A stretch of DNA of 64,000 bases from Melanocharis versteri (Eukaryota > Chordata > Aves > Passeriformes > Melanocharitidae). The notes beneath the pieces were generated by a model. It ran no database searches. It saw only the letters and a list, made by a program, of their open reading frames with translations, and was not told where the DNA came from. This document shows, one piece after another, positions 35,901 to 45,929 of the stretch. Within the stretch, counting starts at the first letter, position 1. Every line of letters begins with the position of its first letter. The DNA lies in assembly GCA_013397845.1 (NCBI GenBank), contig VZTG01000482.1, forward strand, positions 2,184,537 to 2,248,536, read 5' to 3'. The translations under genes were made by a program, and so were the position numbers.

Positions 35901-37917
35901 AAGCACAGTTACAACTGCTCAGTGCTTTGTGGCTAACAATATTCTCAACATTTACAAACAGAATGGAGAAAGATTGACTATAAAAATACTACCTCAAGTC
36001 TGCTTCCTTTAACAGAATTGTCTCCAATAGTACAGGAAATACGCCACTTATGTAAGAATCCCAAAATTCTTTTATCACAGAAAGCATCTACAATGTTTTA
36101 ACTATTGCTAGCTAAAGAAAACAGTAATGAATTTTCATCTGCTGGAATAGAGTAAGAATGCAGTAGTCATTCCCTCAGCCTCTGCCAAAATACATTAAAA
36201 TAACATGTACATAACTAAACTCAGTGAAAGTGAGAACTACATGCAATAATTAATGAGCCACTGTGTATTTATTATACAGCTAAAATTATATGACTCATGC
36301 ACAGGATCCATTCAAGCTGTGACTAAAAGCAAAAATATCACTTGGAATATATTGCACTACTGAAAAAAAATCTTTGAAGCAAATATTCCAACCCAGGGAA
36401 GTCCTGGTGCTTACCATTGTTTTAATGGAACCAAATGAGGTAATAGCTTGGCGAAGGTAAGATGTGTCAGCCTCAAAATTCAGGATGGAAGACTCTTCAG
36501 GTTTAAGTGTAAGACTTCCCAGCCTGAAAGAGTAAGGTGATAGTTACAGAAAGGAAAAAAAATTACAATCTTCTTCATCTGTCCTGTTTTGGAAGTCAGT
36601 CCATTATTTCATAAAAAGGCTTTCAAGCTACTTAGCAGTAATTAGGTAACAAAGAAGACTTCTGATATGGCATACAAGAAAGAAATGGTTATCTACAAAC
36701 CAAGAACAGAATGAATTGCCAGCAAAACACAAGTATCACCTTCTCACTTCAACTGCCATCAACAACTAATGTTTGATACAATTTGCATAAATGAGTACCA
36801 CTCCTGCTCATATAGTCTGAGGTTTATCACCTCAGACTGCTTTAAAGTTCTCATTTCTAGAAACTACTAAGAATGTAGGAACAACGAGATCTATTATTAG
36901 TTCTATTAGAAGAAAAAAATCAGATTAAATTCATAAGTTAAAATAAACCCAACTGTGTTAACTTGCACCAAAAATACATTTACCTCTCCAGGCAAACTGA
37001 AATCTGGTTTGCCAGTTCGTTACTGTAGGAGCGTTCCAGCTGATGAATAAGGCAATTGAACTGTCCCAAGTACTGCATGGAAGACAAAACACACATTATT
37101 GTTTCAGCTTCCAGGATTAAAATTGAGACAAGGACAAAGTTTGCTTGAAAATGCCAGTGCAGCAACTGAGAACCAAGCCTTACCCAGTAGAGCTGCTGTG
37201 CCTGCTGCTGCAAGGCCTCCTCTTTGAGCTGCTGGATGAGATCCACCTGCTCGAAGAGCCACACCTCACGGCTGCGCAGGCATTCCAGCTGCCGGCTGAT
37301 GTGGCTGTGGATCTTGGCCTTGACCTGTCAGGGAACACGCGCCATTTCTACATCTGCCAAGCAGAGTGAACAAACGTGTGCTGCACTGATTACAAACTAC
37401 TGTTTGTCAGTGGCAAGTGGTATTTCTGGAGCAATTTATTTCTCAAAAATTAATCACAGTCACACACAGCACCACATGACTCAGGTCAGTAACAGTTCCA
37501 AGGCTACCTTTAAAGAGGTATCAAAGAATAACGTTATTTGTAATCTCTCTCTATTCTGATGCTTCAACCAACAGCTTTTGGAAATTCTGCATGCCTAAGC
37601 TAGTAATACAGGAACACCTTTATCAAGAGCATGGCCAAATGACACAGCAATGCGTTTGCAAATTGCTAGGAAAATTTCAGACCACCATGATAATAGTAAG
37701 TATTCTGGAATAATAGAAACTTTCATTGAAGTCATGTTAGTTATTAAAACATCTTTAAGAAGTAATTTAAAATTACCTCCCGCCAGTTTTCTTTAATCTG
37801 CTGTTCAGCTTTGACAATTCCAGATACAGCTGTTTCCAAGTCCTTCTTTGCTTGAAGGCACTTTGCCAGAGTCTCACTGCTGCAGGAATTTCTATTTCTG
37901 TCTTGTGGTGGACTCAT
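32988..37917 (-). CDS. NCOA4: NCOA4, nuclear receptor coactivator 4 / ferritin autophagy receptor
   Basis: NCOA4 binds ferritin heavy chain and delivers ferritin to lysosomes to release iron; it was first described as an androgen-receptor coactivator (ARA70). Nine coding exons join in phase: 37777-37917, 37184-37324, 36984-37072, 36415-36523, 35751-35822, 35198-35344, 33959-34969, 33548-33637 and 32988-32993. They give about 601 residues against 614 in human. The N-terminal 160 residues form the conserved coiled-coil domain (KAEQQIKENWRE, EVWLFEQVDLIQQLKEEA). The C-terminal half holds repeated WLL-type motifs, the Cys cluster CKANDLCASFSECVCDENC and the ferritin-binding segment around ERPLTSWLAK. 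The gene converges on TIMM23. Compared with remembered human NCOA4, about 17 residues between KKAQ and the GLP block are absent. Confidence 0.95.
33548..33637 (-). CDS. NCOA4: NCOA4 exon 9
   Basis: Thirty codons, DFGLPTVCDLFACMKLSGDN then EKWLYRSPLQ, matching human GLPAVCDLFACMQLK and EKWLYRTPLQ. The acceptor is CTTTCAG and the donor GTAGGA. Confidence 0.95.
33959..34969 (-). CDS. NCOA4: NCOA4 exon 8 (large exon, WLL repeats and ferritin-binding region)
   Basis: A 337-codon phase-0 exon opens DLNSSKVCYFEQAWGNLKDL after a TTGCTAG acceptor and ends DKWLLRKKAQ at a GTGAGC donor. It carries nine of the protein's W-L-L-type motifs: NWLL, DWLL, DWLL, AWLL, KWLL, SWLS, SWLA, SWVL and KWLL. It also holds the conserved Cys cluster that in human binds an iron-sulphur cluster for iron sensing. 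The frame runs 38 codons into the next intron before a stop near 33845. Retention there would replace the C-terminus. Confidence 0.95.
35198..35344 (-). CDS. NCOA4: NCOA4 exon 7
   Basis: Encodes QLPLCGTVSASLADWLLGSR then PVGVRQAPYVPSTNLEEWVT to SEPSQ, matching human EWLLGSKP and QAPYIPSTDPQDW. The donor is GTAAAC. The acceptor is a CAGCAG pair, so the first Gln may be included or skipped without changing frame. Confidence 0.9.
35751..35822 (-). CDS. NCOA4: NCOA4 exon 6
   Basis: A 24-codon phase-0 exon (QTSERENASPWFPGRNCALM then NCEQ) between a TTTCTTTCAG acceptor and a GTAAGA donor. Its sequence is poorly conserved with human. The call rests on splice sites, phase and position. Confidence 0.75.
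36415..36523 (-). CDS. NCOA4: NCOA4 exon 5
   Basis: Encodes LGSLTLKPEESSILNFEADT then SYLRQAITSFGSIKTM, close to human GSLTLKPEDSTVLLFEADT. The acceptor is CTTTCAG and the donor GTAAGC. Confidence 0.94.
36984..37072 (-). CDS. NCOA4: NCOA4 exon 4
   Basis: Encodes YLGQFNCLIHQLERSYSNEL then ANQISVCLE and two bases of a split Arg codon. The acceptor is CATGCAG and the donor GTAAAT. Together with exon 3 it covers the region of the human LYSLL motif. Confidence 0.94.
37184..37324 (-). CDS. NCOA4: NCOA4 exon 3
   Basis: Forty-seven codons, phase 0, from VKAKIHSHISRQLECLRSRE through VWLFEQVDLIQQLKEEA to QQLYW. The acceptor is CAG at 37325-37327 and the donor GTAAGG. The frame stays open through the following intron into exon 4. 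Confidence 0.95.
37325..37776. other. NCOA4 intron 2
   Basis: A 452-base AT-rich intron between coding exons 2 and 3. No other feature was seen. Confidence 0.6.
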
Positions 37918-37930
37918 TCTTGAAGTGTTC
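37777..37930 (-). CDS. NCOA4: NCOA4 exon 2 (start codon)
   Basis: A TTTTAG acceptor (37931-37933) is followed by 13 untranslated bases and ATG at 37915-37917. The 47 codons start MSPPQDRNRNSCSSETLAKC and end IKENWRE at a GTAATT donor. An in-frame Met codon four triplets before the acceptor is intronic, so the ATG at 37917 is chosen. The extreme N-terminus differs from human. Confidence 0.92.
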
Positions 37931-40401
37931 CTAAAACACAATGGAAAAAACGATTTCTTAATAGTTTCTATTCCTCTTTAACAGAAGAGGAAGGGCATCA
38001 TATGAAGAACCATCTGCTCTACTTCACTATAAAGGTGAACAAAAAAACCCTAAGACCCTACACAGATGCATGTTTTCTAAACATAAAGCTCTCCTCCAGG
38101 AGCAACAACGGTCTCTCAAACACCTCGGAACTTGCACAACCACAGGAAAACCAGCAGATATTTGACAACAGCTTCAGCCACAGGAGTTTAGGCAATCCTC
38201 CCCTGCCAGTCACCTTCCTCTAGCTTTTATGCCTAGCCAGCAAACTCCAGAGCTGAGGGGCTGATTCAGGGAATGTTCAGCAGCAATGCTGGAGCTGGGG
38301 GAGAATGGCCTGGCCAGGGGTAGGAAATATTTCAGTCACTCTTTTTTCATCTACAGGCAAATGAACTGGCTCCCATAAATGAGAAAATTCCAATACAGTT
38401 TCATCAACTGAAAACCCACATGTTGCTACAAAGATCACTCTTTACTAAGCTGCAAAGGCCAGAACTTTTAACAGCTACCCATTATTTTGCCCTGGTCACA
38501 GCTGTGGTAACTTAGTCAGCTTCAGCATGGTCTCAAGCAGAAGGGGCTCTAATACAAAATTTCTACAGAAGTTATACTGGTAAGGATTCTGCAAGTAAGG
38601 GGAAAAGGATAGTATGGATTTTTAGTAAAAATGGGCAGGATTAATGTAAGCACTTTTCCTAAACAGTGGGTTATTTTGTTACTGAAGAGTATGAATTCTC
38701 CCATCAGTTTCACGGGATTCCTGAAGCACTAAACATTCATAGTATTTGTTCTATTTAAAACAAGTTCTCAGCAATGACAGCTATGGAAATTCCCAGCAGA
38801 TTTAAAGCGTACACATGTGCCAATTTAAAATGTCACAGACGTTACCACTGCTCTGGAGGGAACTGAAAGTAGTTTTGAATACAACAAGAGGACCATGAGC
38901 TTGTGCTACTGAGCATCTATTTACTCTGCAATTTCCAAGCCCCATGATCCTATAAACTGCAACCCAAAAATCCTTCTACAGCCAAGATCCACCAGACAGA
39001 TATAAAAGTGTGTGTTTCAGACAGGAGAGGGCTAGGAGTGGCTTGGAAGTGGAAGGTGACAGAAAAAGCAATGTTCACTGTGGGGCAGGAGCAGAGGCTG
39101 CACCTCCCTTAGTTCCCTCAACACCATGGGCTTCCTGTCTCTCCAGCGCCTCTGGGCACAAGATATGGACTAGGCACAGAAGCCACCCCAAGACACTGCA
39201 CACCATTCAATCCCATCCTCACCATAACACCTCATCTTCCAGGAACTGCAGAGCACAAATACGAGAGAAGAGAACCCAAATGTAATTTTTAAGCTTATGT
39301 TACTTTGCACCAAATCAGACAGGGTGCAGAAGTCTAAAATACATCATTCTCCATGCTGCGCTATGAATGCCAGTTTTGTCCCGGTATTTGCACACCCCAA
39401 CTCGTTCACAGATTCACTTCTGCAAGGTTTCATGATCTTCACCATGCTAGCCATGTTCAATAAAAGGTACACTAAGCTTTCTCCTCACAACATTGCTTAG
39501 ACTTTATCTTGCTTTTCAACTCTCACGTACAACCTACAGGAAGTAAGAGCCAACAGTGTAAGTGGGAGCCCTAGTCCTCAGATGTACTCCAATATGTAGA
39601 TTACAGCAATACACCCAGCCAAGAAAACAAGGATATTAGATACCTTAAAAACTATCATACACTCAAAAGTAAATTTAAAAAATCATATTGGTTATTATTT
39701 CATTTATTATATTCTTACATAAGAACAAGTCAAAGTCTGAAAGACTAAATATAACTACCATATTTACTCACTCAATAGATAATGTACTTACAACTCGTGA
39801 CGATTATGTTAACCTCCTTTATCACACTCTGCATTAGCAACTTTGTAATGGCACAATCAAATTTAAGAAGCTTACACATGCTTCTCTAATGATCTCTGAA
39901 ACTACTGTTTGTTGCTTTTCCTGTTTTTCGATGATTGCAAAAGACTCTCTCCAGAATGTATAGAGAGAATGAATGCTGCCTTCCTCCAACCAGCCAGCTC
40001 CTGTTAAAATGGCTGTTCTTAGGCTTTGTCAAAAATTAGCCAGTAAAACTCACACGTTGACCATGAGAGCCAATCCACCCTTCTTTACAATTTCCACGAG
40101 TCTCTAACAAAACTAAGTGGGGGCAAGCACCTATTTCCTTGCCTCCCAGTTACCCCCAAACAGCACTGAGAATTTAAGGTTTTCAGGTCACATGCTCTGA
40201 AACAACCGTGATCACACACTTCGGCTCAACAGTAACAAAACACAATTACTTCTGCAAGAAGACACACGGCTGCAAAGCACAGTGACCTGTTCTGGCCATT
40301 TCCGTGCCATCAAACTGTTTCCGAGCGCACGGGGGTCCCCCCCAGTCCCCGCTACGTGCGTCACGGGATGCGCACCCCCCACCAGATGAGCTCGCACTTA
40401 C
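37931..40401. other. NCOA4 intron 1
   Basis: About 2.5 kb between the proposed non-coding first exon and the start-codon exon. It is AT-rich, with no recognised repeat or coding exon. A 91-codon plus frame at 39010-39285 lacks family features. Confidence 0.55.
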
Positions 40402-40910
40402 TTTCCGCGCTCAGGAAGCAACCCCACAACGTCCTGTTTATAACGCGGCTTCCATTCCCAGGCACGGCCTCCGGAATGCCTTCCGGAATGCTCCCCGACC
40501 CTGCAAATTCCGCTCCAAGCCCTGGCTCGCTGGAGCGGCCCCGCGCCTTATCGGGGCGGCCCAGCCCGCGCCCCGCCCCGGCCCGGCCACCGCGCCGGGC
40601 CGAGCCGCATCCGCTCCGCCCCGGCGCTGCTCCGCTCAGCCAAAACGCCAAGTGCCTCCGAACACCCAACCGGCAGTTCGAACCGCGAAACCTCAACGTT
40701 TTGCAACAAAACCGCTATTTCTTGCAACTCCAGAAGTGTGGCAATGTGCCTTCTTCATGCAACAACAAAGGAGACCCCAGCGCTGAGGCATCCAGCGCGA
40801 ATGCAGCAGCAAGAGCGAAAGAGCTGCGAGCCGACCCAGCTGCCGAGCTCATCCTTCCGTCCCTGGCCGTGCACAGCCCGGCAGTGAGGCTCCCCATCCA
40901 GCACTGAGCC
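40300..40910 (-). promoter_or_regulatory. NCOA4: CpG island, NCOA4 promoter region
   Basis: CpG-dense DNA immediately upstream of NCOA4, best developed at 40440-40640. On the minus strand there is a TTATAAAC element at 40437-40443 and a good splice donor GTAAGTG at 40395-40401. The donor fits a non-coding first exon ending at 40402. The TATA-like element is too close to that donor to be the only start site, so most initiation is probably upstream in the island. Two 12-base units (CCGGAATGCxxx) lie at 40471-40494. Confidence 0.7.
40402..40640 (-). other. NCOA4: Candidate NCOA4 non-coding exon 1
   Basis: Inferred 5' UTR exon: the right end is unknown, the left end is set by a consensus donor (AAA|GTAAGT on the minus strand). 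Human NCOA4 also begins with non-coding exon(s). Long GC-rich frames here on both strands are not taken as coding. Confidence 0.35.
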
Positions 40911-41050
40911 TGCGATGTGCCAGAAATCCCGACACCGAGCCGCTCGGACACAAGCTAGCTCCTGGAAGGACCAAAATGACACGCACACGTACACAATTCT
41001 AGTCACATCTACTCTTGCTCCCACAATTTCACACACACAGCTGAGGAAAG

Positions 41051-41178
41051 CACACAGAATGGCCTCGGTTGGAAAGGACCCTGAAGACCATCTCGTTACA
41101 ACCCCTCTGCCGTAGGCAGGGACACCTCTCACTAAACCAGGTTGCTCAGCCTGGCCTTGAACACTCCCAGGGATGGGT
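41051..41178 (-). mobile_element. CR1 LINE 3' fragment (minus orientation)
   Basis: The plus strand reads CACAGAATGG, then TTGGAAAGGACCCTGAAGAC, then GGCAGGGACACCTCTCACTA, then ACCAGGTTGCTCAGCCTGGC, then CCTTGAACACTCCCAGGGAT. This is the reverse complement of the well-known avian CR1 3' end. About a dozen bases of the usual CTCAAAGCCCCATCCAACC segment are deleted. It is 5'-truncated, as is typical of CR1 copies, and lies just upstream of the NCOA4 promoter island. Confidence 0.93.
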
Positions 41179-43055
41179 CACGCACGTGTCCTCGCCTGCA
41201 CGTAATCAGTAAAAAAGTTATAGCCATGAAACCAAAATAACTGCCTGAATGATGCAGGAAGATGGTATTATTGTCCCTAATAGTAAAATAACTACCAGTT
41301 TTTAGAGAAAGACTTTTGGCTCGCTGGAAAGCTGTCACCACAAGACCCTGCAGCCACAACTCCTGGGCACAGTATTACTTCTGGTGCTCTGTGCAACCTC
41401 CTGGCTGCCTACACTCCACCCCCGAGGTGTTAGTTCCCATAGGTCAGAAACTGCCGGACAAAAATAATTTTTGGACATATCTGGTGGCTGGGGAGCAGAG
41501 GAGGAGGTGACAACCCTGCCTCTTCTGCACAGTCTGCAAACAGGCCGGCAGGAAACTGGTTTTACCAGCTTTTCACTCTCAGCACAACCATCTCCGTTGC
41601 CCTTGGGAAGAGCATTGTTTTCCATCTCAAATGGGTGTGGAAAAATCACCTCAAAAACATGGCTGTGCAGAGCCTTTGTTGGGGGAAAGCTGAAAGGAAC
41701 GAAGCCTCCCATCGACAGCCTCCCATCGAACAGGCTCTATTTATAAATGTGGAATTTCTTCCATTTGGCAGGACAAGGCTGCTCCAAAGGCCTCTCTGAC
41801 CTGTCTTTATGTGGCTTTAAACCAGCTGGTTTGTCTGAAGTGAAATCCGCACGGATTTCCATCTTACCCCACCAAAAAACAGTAGTTCCTCTTAAGCAGC
41901 TCTCCCAAATTAGGTATGTGGGATTTGTGGTCAGGGAGTGAAGTACTCAAAGTACACAGGCTGAATCTGGGAACTTCCCATTTACATCCAAGCATAACAA
42001 GCACTTTGTACAGTGCAGCATCAGCGTTATGTGCCAGTATCTGTATGGAGCTCCTGCTGGGGGGATTATTTTACTCCAAAACAAGTATATAACACCCTAT
42101 TTTTTAAGTCACAAGCAGTGTGAAGGAAAAAAATAACCTTTAACAATTCCGAGTAAGAGAGAAAGTGAAATAAACACTTTAAGGAATAAAGTAACAAAAG
42201 TTTCAGGTATTACATTTTCTAAAATTCAGGTAGTTTGCACCTGTCTGCACAGTATATGGTCTGTGCCACAGACCTGAACCTTTTCTGCCTGTTTTAGCCC
42301 CTAAACAGCCAGGCCAGTGCACAAAGCACTTGTACTAAGATATTCTCACAAGAGCTGGGCTCTGAACAGTCACAAGTCACTCATGCAGCTGTGAAGAAGC
42401 CTGATCACCATTTCATTCCATCTATCATAAATATGTATTTTATGCACAACAGGCATATAAGTGAAATCACAAAGTATACGAATATAAAGGCTGAAATCTC
42501 TATGCTATAATTACTGACAATACCAAAGAAGATACCTCAGAGTGGGAAAGACACACTTATCTTAACACAGATTGCACATTACAACACAACTATCTTCCAG
42601 ACTCTTGCACCTAAAAACCCTTTGGAAAACAAGTGACAAACCCCTGGCTCTGCCTGAAGCATATGGCCCCAAAGATAGCACTGCCATGCTCTCGGCACAT
42701 CCATCCATCCAATGCTATGCACTTGCAGCGTGATGAACAGTGGTTTTTACATGGCTGCCAGCTTTTTTCCGCTCCCGTGACTGCATACCTTACAGAAGTC
42801 TCGGGGGAAGGCAACCTTGTTCCTCTGTCAGCTTTTCTCTTTAATCCCAGGCACAAACACCGAGTTTAAAGCTGTCGGAATGCTTAGCAAACCCCTGGAA
42901 GCTCTGGCTCACACCACTTAGCAGCATCGAACAACACAGGTCTGACAAACTTCCAACAAACACGATGCGGCACAACCCCGACCATTCCTAACCCAGACAT
43001 TTACTGCTTATATAACCTCTGAGAAGCGCAGCTGCTAACAAAAGGCTTTGCCTTT
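41179..43055. other. Intergenic stretch, no gene seen
   Basis: AT-rich sequence between the CR1 fragment and the next CpG island. A Cys-rich minus frame at 42611-42856 was considered and not accepted. No other repeat was recognised. Confidence 0.55.
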
Positions 43056-43550
43056 GCAGCGAGAGACGTGGCTTTAGGAGCGCTCGCGGCACAACCTCTC
43101 CGGGACACGAACAGAGAGCGAGATCAGTACAAAACCCCGTGTCCGTGTGCCGTGTGAGCCCCGCGCCGCGGAGCGTCCATTTCCCGACCGACCTGCCCGA
43201 CCCAGGCCGGGTGGCTGGGCACTTCCCGCTGCGCGGCACAGGGTGCTTTACGGGATTCCTCGCGGGATTCCTCGCGGGATTCCTCACGGGAATGCTCTCG
43301 GATCCCNACGGCCGGCCCCGCACGGCAGATCCTCGGAGCACAGAACGTGTATCATGGGGCAAGCCACCGGTTTGGGTCTTTTTTGTGTCCACCGGAAATT
43401 TCCCAGAGCGCGTGGCTCGGTTGGGCTTTTTACACAGTATAGTACGCTAGTGTGAAGCACGGCAGAACGCCTCCCAGTACTGCCATCCCGCTTTCCAGCT
43501 GGGAAAAGGGGCCGGTTACCGCTCCCTGCCCGCGCTCTTTAGCCGGCCAG
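43056..43550. promoter_or_regulatory. Orphan CpG island with 12-base tandem repeat
   Basis: CpG-dense DNA (for example GCGCTCGCGGC, CCCCGCGCCGCGGAGCG, CCCGACCGACC) with no recognised gene attached. The nearest genes are NCOA4, 2.5 kb to the left and pointing away, and GPRIN2, whose 3' end is about 7 kb to the right. It could be an alternative upstream promoter of NCOA4 or the start of an unannotated non-coding transcript. One undetermined base is at 43307. Confidence 0.6.
43251..43298. repeat. 12-base tandem repeat, four copies
   Basis: Units CGGGATTCCTCG, CGGGATTCCTCG, CGGGATTCCTCA and CGGGAATGCTCT run head to tail. The undetermined base at 43307 lies just after the array, suggesting assembly trouble. 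The last unit resembles the CCGGAATGCTCC units in the NCOA4 island. Confidence 0.9.
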
Positions 43551-43554
43551 GGGC

Positions 43555-43693
43555 GCGGAGATCCGCTCGGCTGGTCAGAGCGTGGTGCCCATAACGCCGA
43601 GTGTGCGGGTTCGATCCCCGTGGGCACCGCTCAGGGCTGGACTCGATGATCTGTGGGTCCTTTCCAGCACAGACTGTTCTGTGATTCTGTGAT
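43555..43693 (+). mobile_element. tRNA-Ile-derived SINE with CR1-like tail (TguSINE1-like)
   Basis: The head resembles tRNA-Ile: GCTCGGCTGGTCAGAGCG at 43565, CATAACGCC anticodon-loop region, and a polymerase III B box GGTTCGATCCC at 43608-43618. It is followed by the CR1-type tail GGACTCGATGATCTGTGGGT and CCTTTCCAGCACAG, ending in the octamer repeat TTCTGTGATTCTGTGAT. This is the known structure of TguSINE1, mobilised by CR1 and known from passerine birds. It has several mismatches and no clear target-site duplication, so it is an old copy. A working tRNA gene is ruled out by the broken acceptor stem. Confidence 0.88.
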
Positions 43694-45360
43694 ATTTCAG
43701 CCTCTCCGTGACCAGCCGGCCAGCACGTTTGTGAAGTGCTGCCTTTTGTAGGTCTGTGCGCTGCACTTAAAGCGTAACAGGTAACGTAGCGGGGGGGGCT
43801 TCAAGCAGAAAGGACTTCAAATGAAAATCTAGGTAGCTGAGTACATGTGGTAGCTGAGTCACAATTTCCTACACATTTCCTCCTCCGGGCACGGACCAAG
43901 GAGCCGTTCTTTTGAACAGGACCTTACTCGCGGTTACAAGTACAAATTATTCAGTGCTGACATAAGAGAAAGTAGAAGTCAGCCACCTAACCCCAGATGT
44001 GCTGTTACCCTAGGAACAAGCATTTCGGGTATTTGGCTTCCTTGTCTAAACACGTAGGAGATGCAGGGTGTGTTATATAATCCTCCTCTGTGTACTTGGA
44101 TTCAAGAGGAAAAATAATACCAACCCTGCCTGACCTTGGAAAACCAGGAGTGCTCGCACACCTGCTGTGTCCCGCCATGCAGTTACCCAGCAGGAAAGAA
44201 AGCTGCCACTCCTGGGCAAGCAGGCACAGTGGACAATAGCAGGTTTCTGTCTTGTCTTCTGCGGGCTTGACCAAGGCAATATCCTGATCCAGATGGTCTG
44301 AGAGTTTTTTTGTTGTTAGAGTTGCTTCACACAATACACTTCCTGTGTGGATTCATTGTGGTTAAGGTCATGCCTTCCTAGGAGGATTTGCTCTTTGGAT
44401 ACATCTTCCATTTTACCCCTAAGGGAATATCAAGGGTAAGGAATCACATGCATATTTTAATGGTCTCTTTCATCCCACCCTTCAGGGCAGTACACACTGC
44501 TCCTCCCTCAGCCATACCCTTTACCACACCAGATGTGCCTTTCTACACAAGCCTACATAGCAGATCAGAGGGAGAAATTTAAAATTACATCGGCTTAAGC
44601 CAAAGGCAAATTGGTGGTCTACTAAAATAGAGGCAAAAGGTTGGGTAGAGATGTAGTTTTATGGGAAAATAAACAGGATAATCTGCTCGTGTTAAAACAG
44701 TAGCGAAGATGGAGACGTAGTGGGCAGGTCCTCAGCACTGGATAAAACTATGTATCAGTGTTCATAATAAGCCTCCAACCAGAGTATGAAGAAAAGTATT
44801 CTGGATGCATAGAAGGGATCTACATACACATAAGAAATAGTTACTGAGGATAAAAGCCTGCAGCTTTTCCCTTCAGAAGTGTGTGACACCACGTAATGCA
44901 TGCCTATACCCAAGGTTCAGCGCTATTTCTTGCTGAATGGGAATCCCACATACAGTTCTGCAGCATAAAGCCCATCCTTCCTTGATCTGGCAAAAGTGCA
45001 TAATGACTCCCTTGTCACACTCAAAGACATTCCTCCTTGCTCATCTGCAGTGTGGGAATGAAGACCAGGGAGAGATTCATCCCTTCCCATCCCTGGAAAC
45101 ATGAGCTTTGATAGACAACTGGAAGCTTTTCCTGTGCTTCTTAGGTATGGGCCTGCAAAACTGTACTACTGTGCACCACTCAAACCACGAAGAACTTGAA
45201 GAATATTCTCTGGTGCAACGATTTTAGAGCAAATTTTATGGGGTTTAAAGAGTGTTTCTGTTTTCTGTTCAGACCGTTCCTCTTTCAACAACTGCAATAA
45301 TGTAGTTGAAGAGCATCAGCTGAGTTAACTTCTCTGTTGAATGCCCCAGAATGTGATTTC
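43694..45360. other. Intergenic stretch, no gene recognised
   Basis: AT-rich sequence. A 109-codon minus frame at 44005-44334 is the longest in it and has no family I can name. Confidence 0.5.
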
Positions 45361-45364
45361 CCTG

Positions 45365-45900
45365 TTCTGCAACGCTACCGCGCAGTTGAGCAGTCCATCC
45401 CTGCCTCGTGAAGCGGGGATGAGGAAGCGCAGCAAGCCCGGCACAGCTGCGGGTGCAGCGGGATGCCGAGCCGGACCAAGCTGCCGGCTGCTCCTGCCAG
45501 GAGCTCCAACAGTCCCAAGGAGCAGTAGGAAATTCTAGAAGAGTCGTCTTTGTAGGCGTCAGGGAACCTCACGCAGCTCCCGCGGGAATCGCCAGTTTCC
45601 TCAAGCTCTACCGCTGGAAAGGGACTGTTTTCCCTCCGTCCCTGCCAGCCCGGGTGCATGACCCTCCCTCGCACGTATCCTCTCTGACGTGTGTCCTTGG
45701 TCCCCTTCCAGGCAGGCCGTGACCTGGCACTCGGTCCCGCAGCTGTGCGCCAGATCCATCCCAGCCTTCCCGCAGGGCCCGTCCCGCCCGTGGCCCCGGG
45801 ACGATCCCAGCCCCCAGCCCCCCGCCCGCCCAAGGAGCCGAGCGGAGCAGCCGCCGCTTGCGCTGGAGTCCAAAGGCTTCACTGCCCTGCGGGGCACTTT
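45365..45900. promoter_or_regulatory. Second orphan CpG-rich island
   Basis: GC- and CpG-rich (GCAGCGGGATGCCGAGCCGG; GGAGCCGAGCGGAGCAGCCG). Several overlapping long frames on both strands are products of base composition. On the minus strand a strong splice donor (AAG|GTGAGTA) ends at 45929, beside the island. No gene is attached. Confidence 0.5.
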
Positions 45901-45929
45901 CAAAGCTCTCTGCACCGTGTTTACTCACC

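Larger units (their letters stand above)
34970..36983. other. NCOA4 introns 4-7
   Basis: Introns between exons 4 and 8. They are AT-rich with one perfect 10-base inverted repeat at 36814-36838 in intron 4 and no other structure seen. Confidence 0.55.

Noticed and set aside
36814..36838. Perfect 10-base inverted repeat (AGTCTGAGGT, 5-base loop) in NCOA4 intron 4
   Set aside because: A palindrome of this size is expected by chance with a probability of roughly one in three in 64 kb, and nothing around it suggests a function.
42611..42856. Cys-rich minus frame (PCKNHCSSRCKC...) considered as a possible MSMB or small secreted protein exon
   Set aside because: The Cys spacing does not fit the beta-microseminoprotein pattern, no signal-peptide exon or splice sites were found nearby, and an overlapping plus frame is equally open.
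43565..43636. Possible tRNA-Ile gene
   Set aside because: The B box is good, but the acceptor stem does not pair, the anticodon arm is altered, and a CR1-type SINE tail follows directly. It is the head of a SINE.
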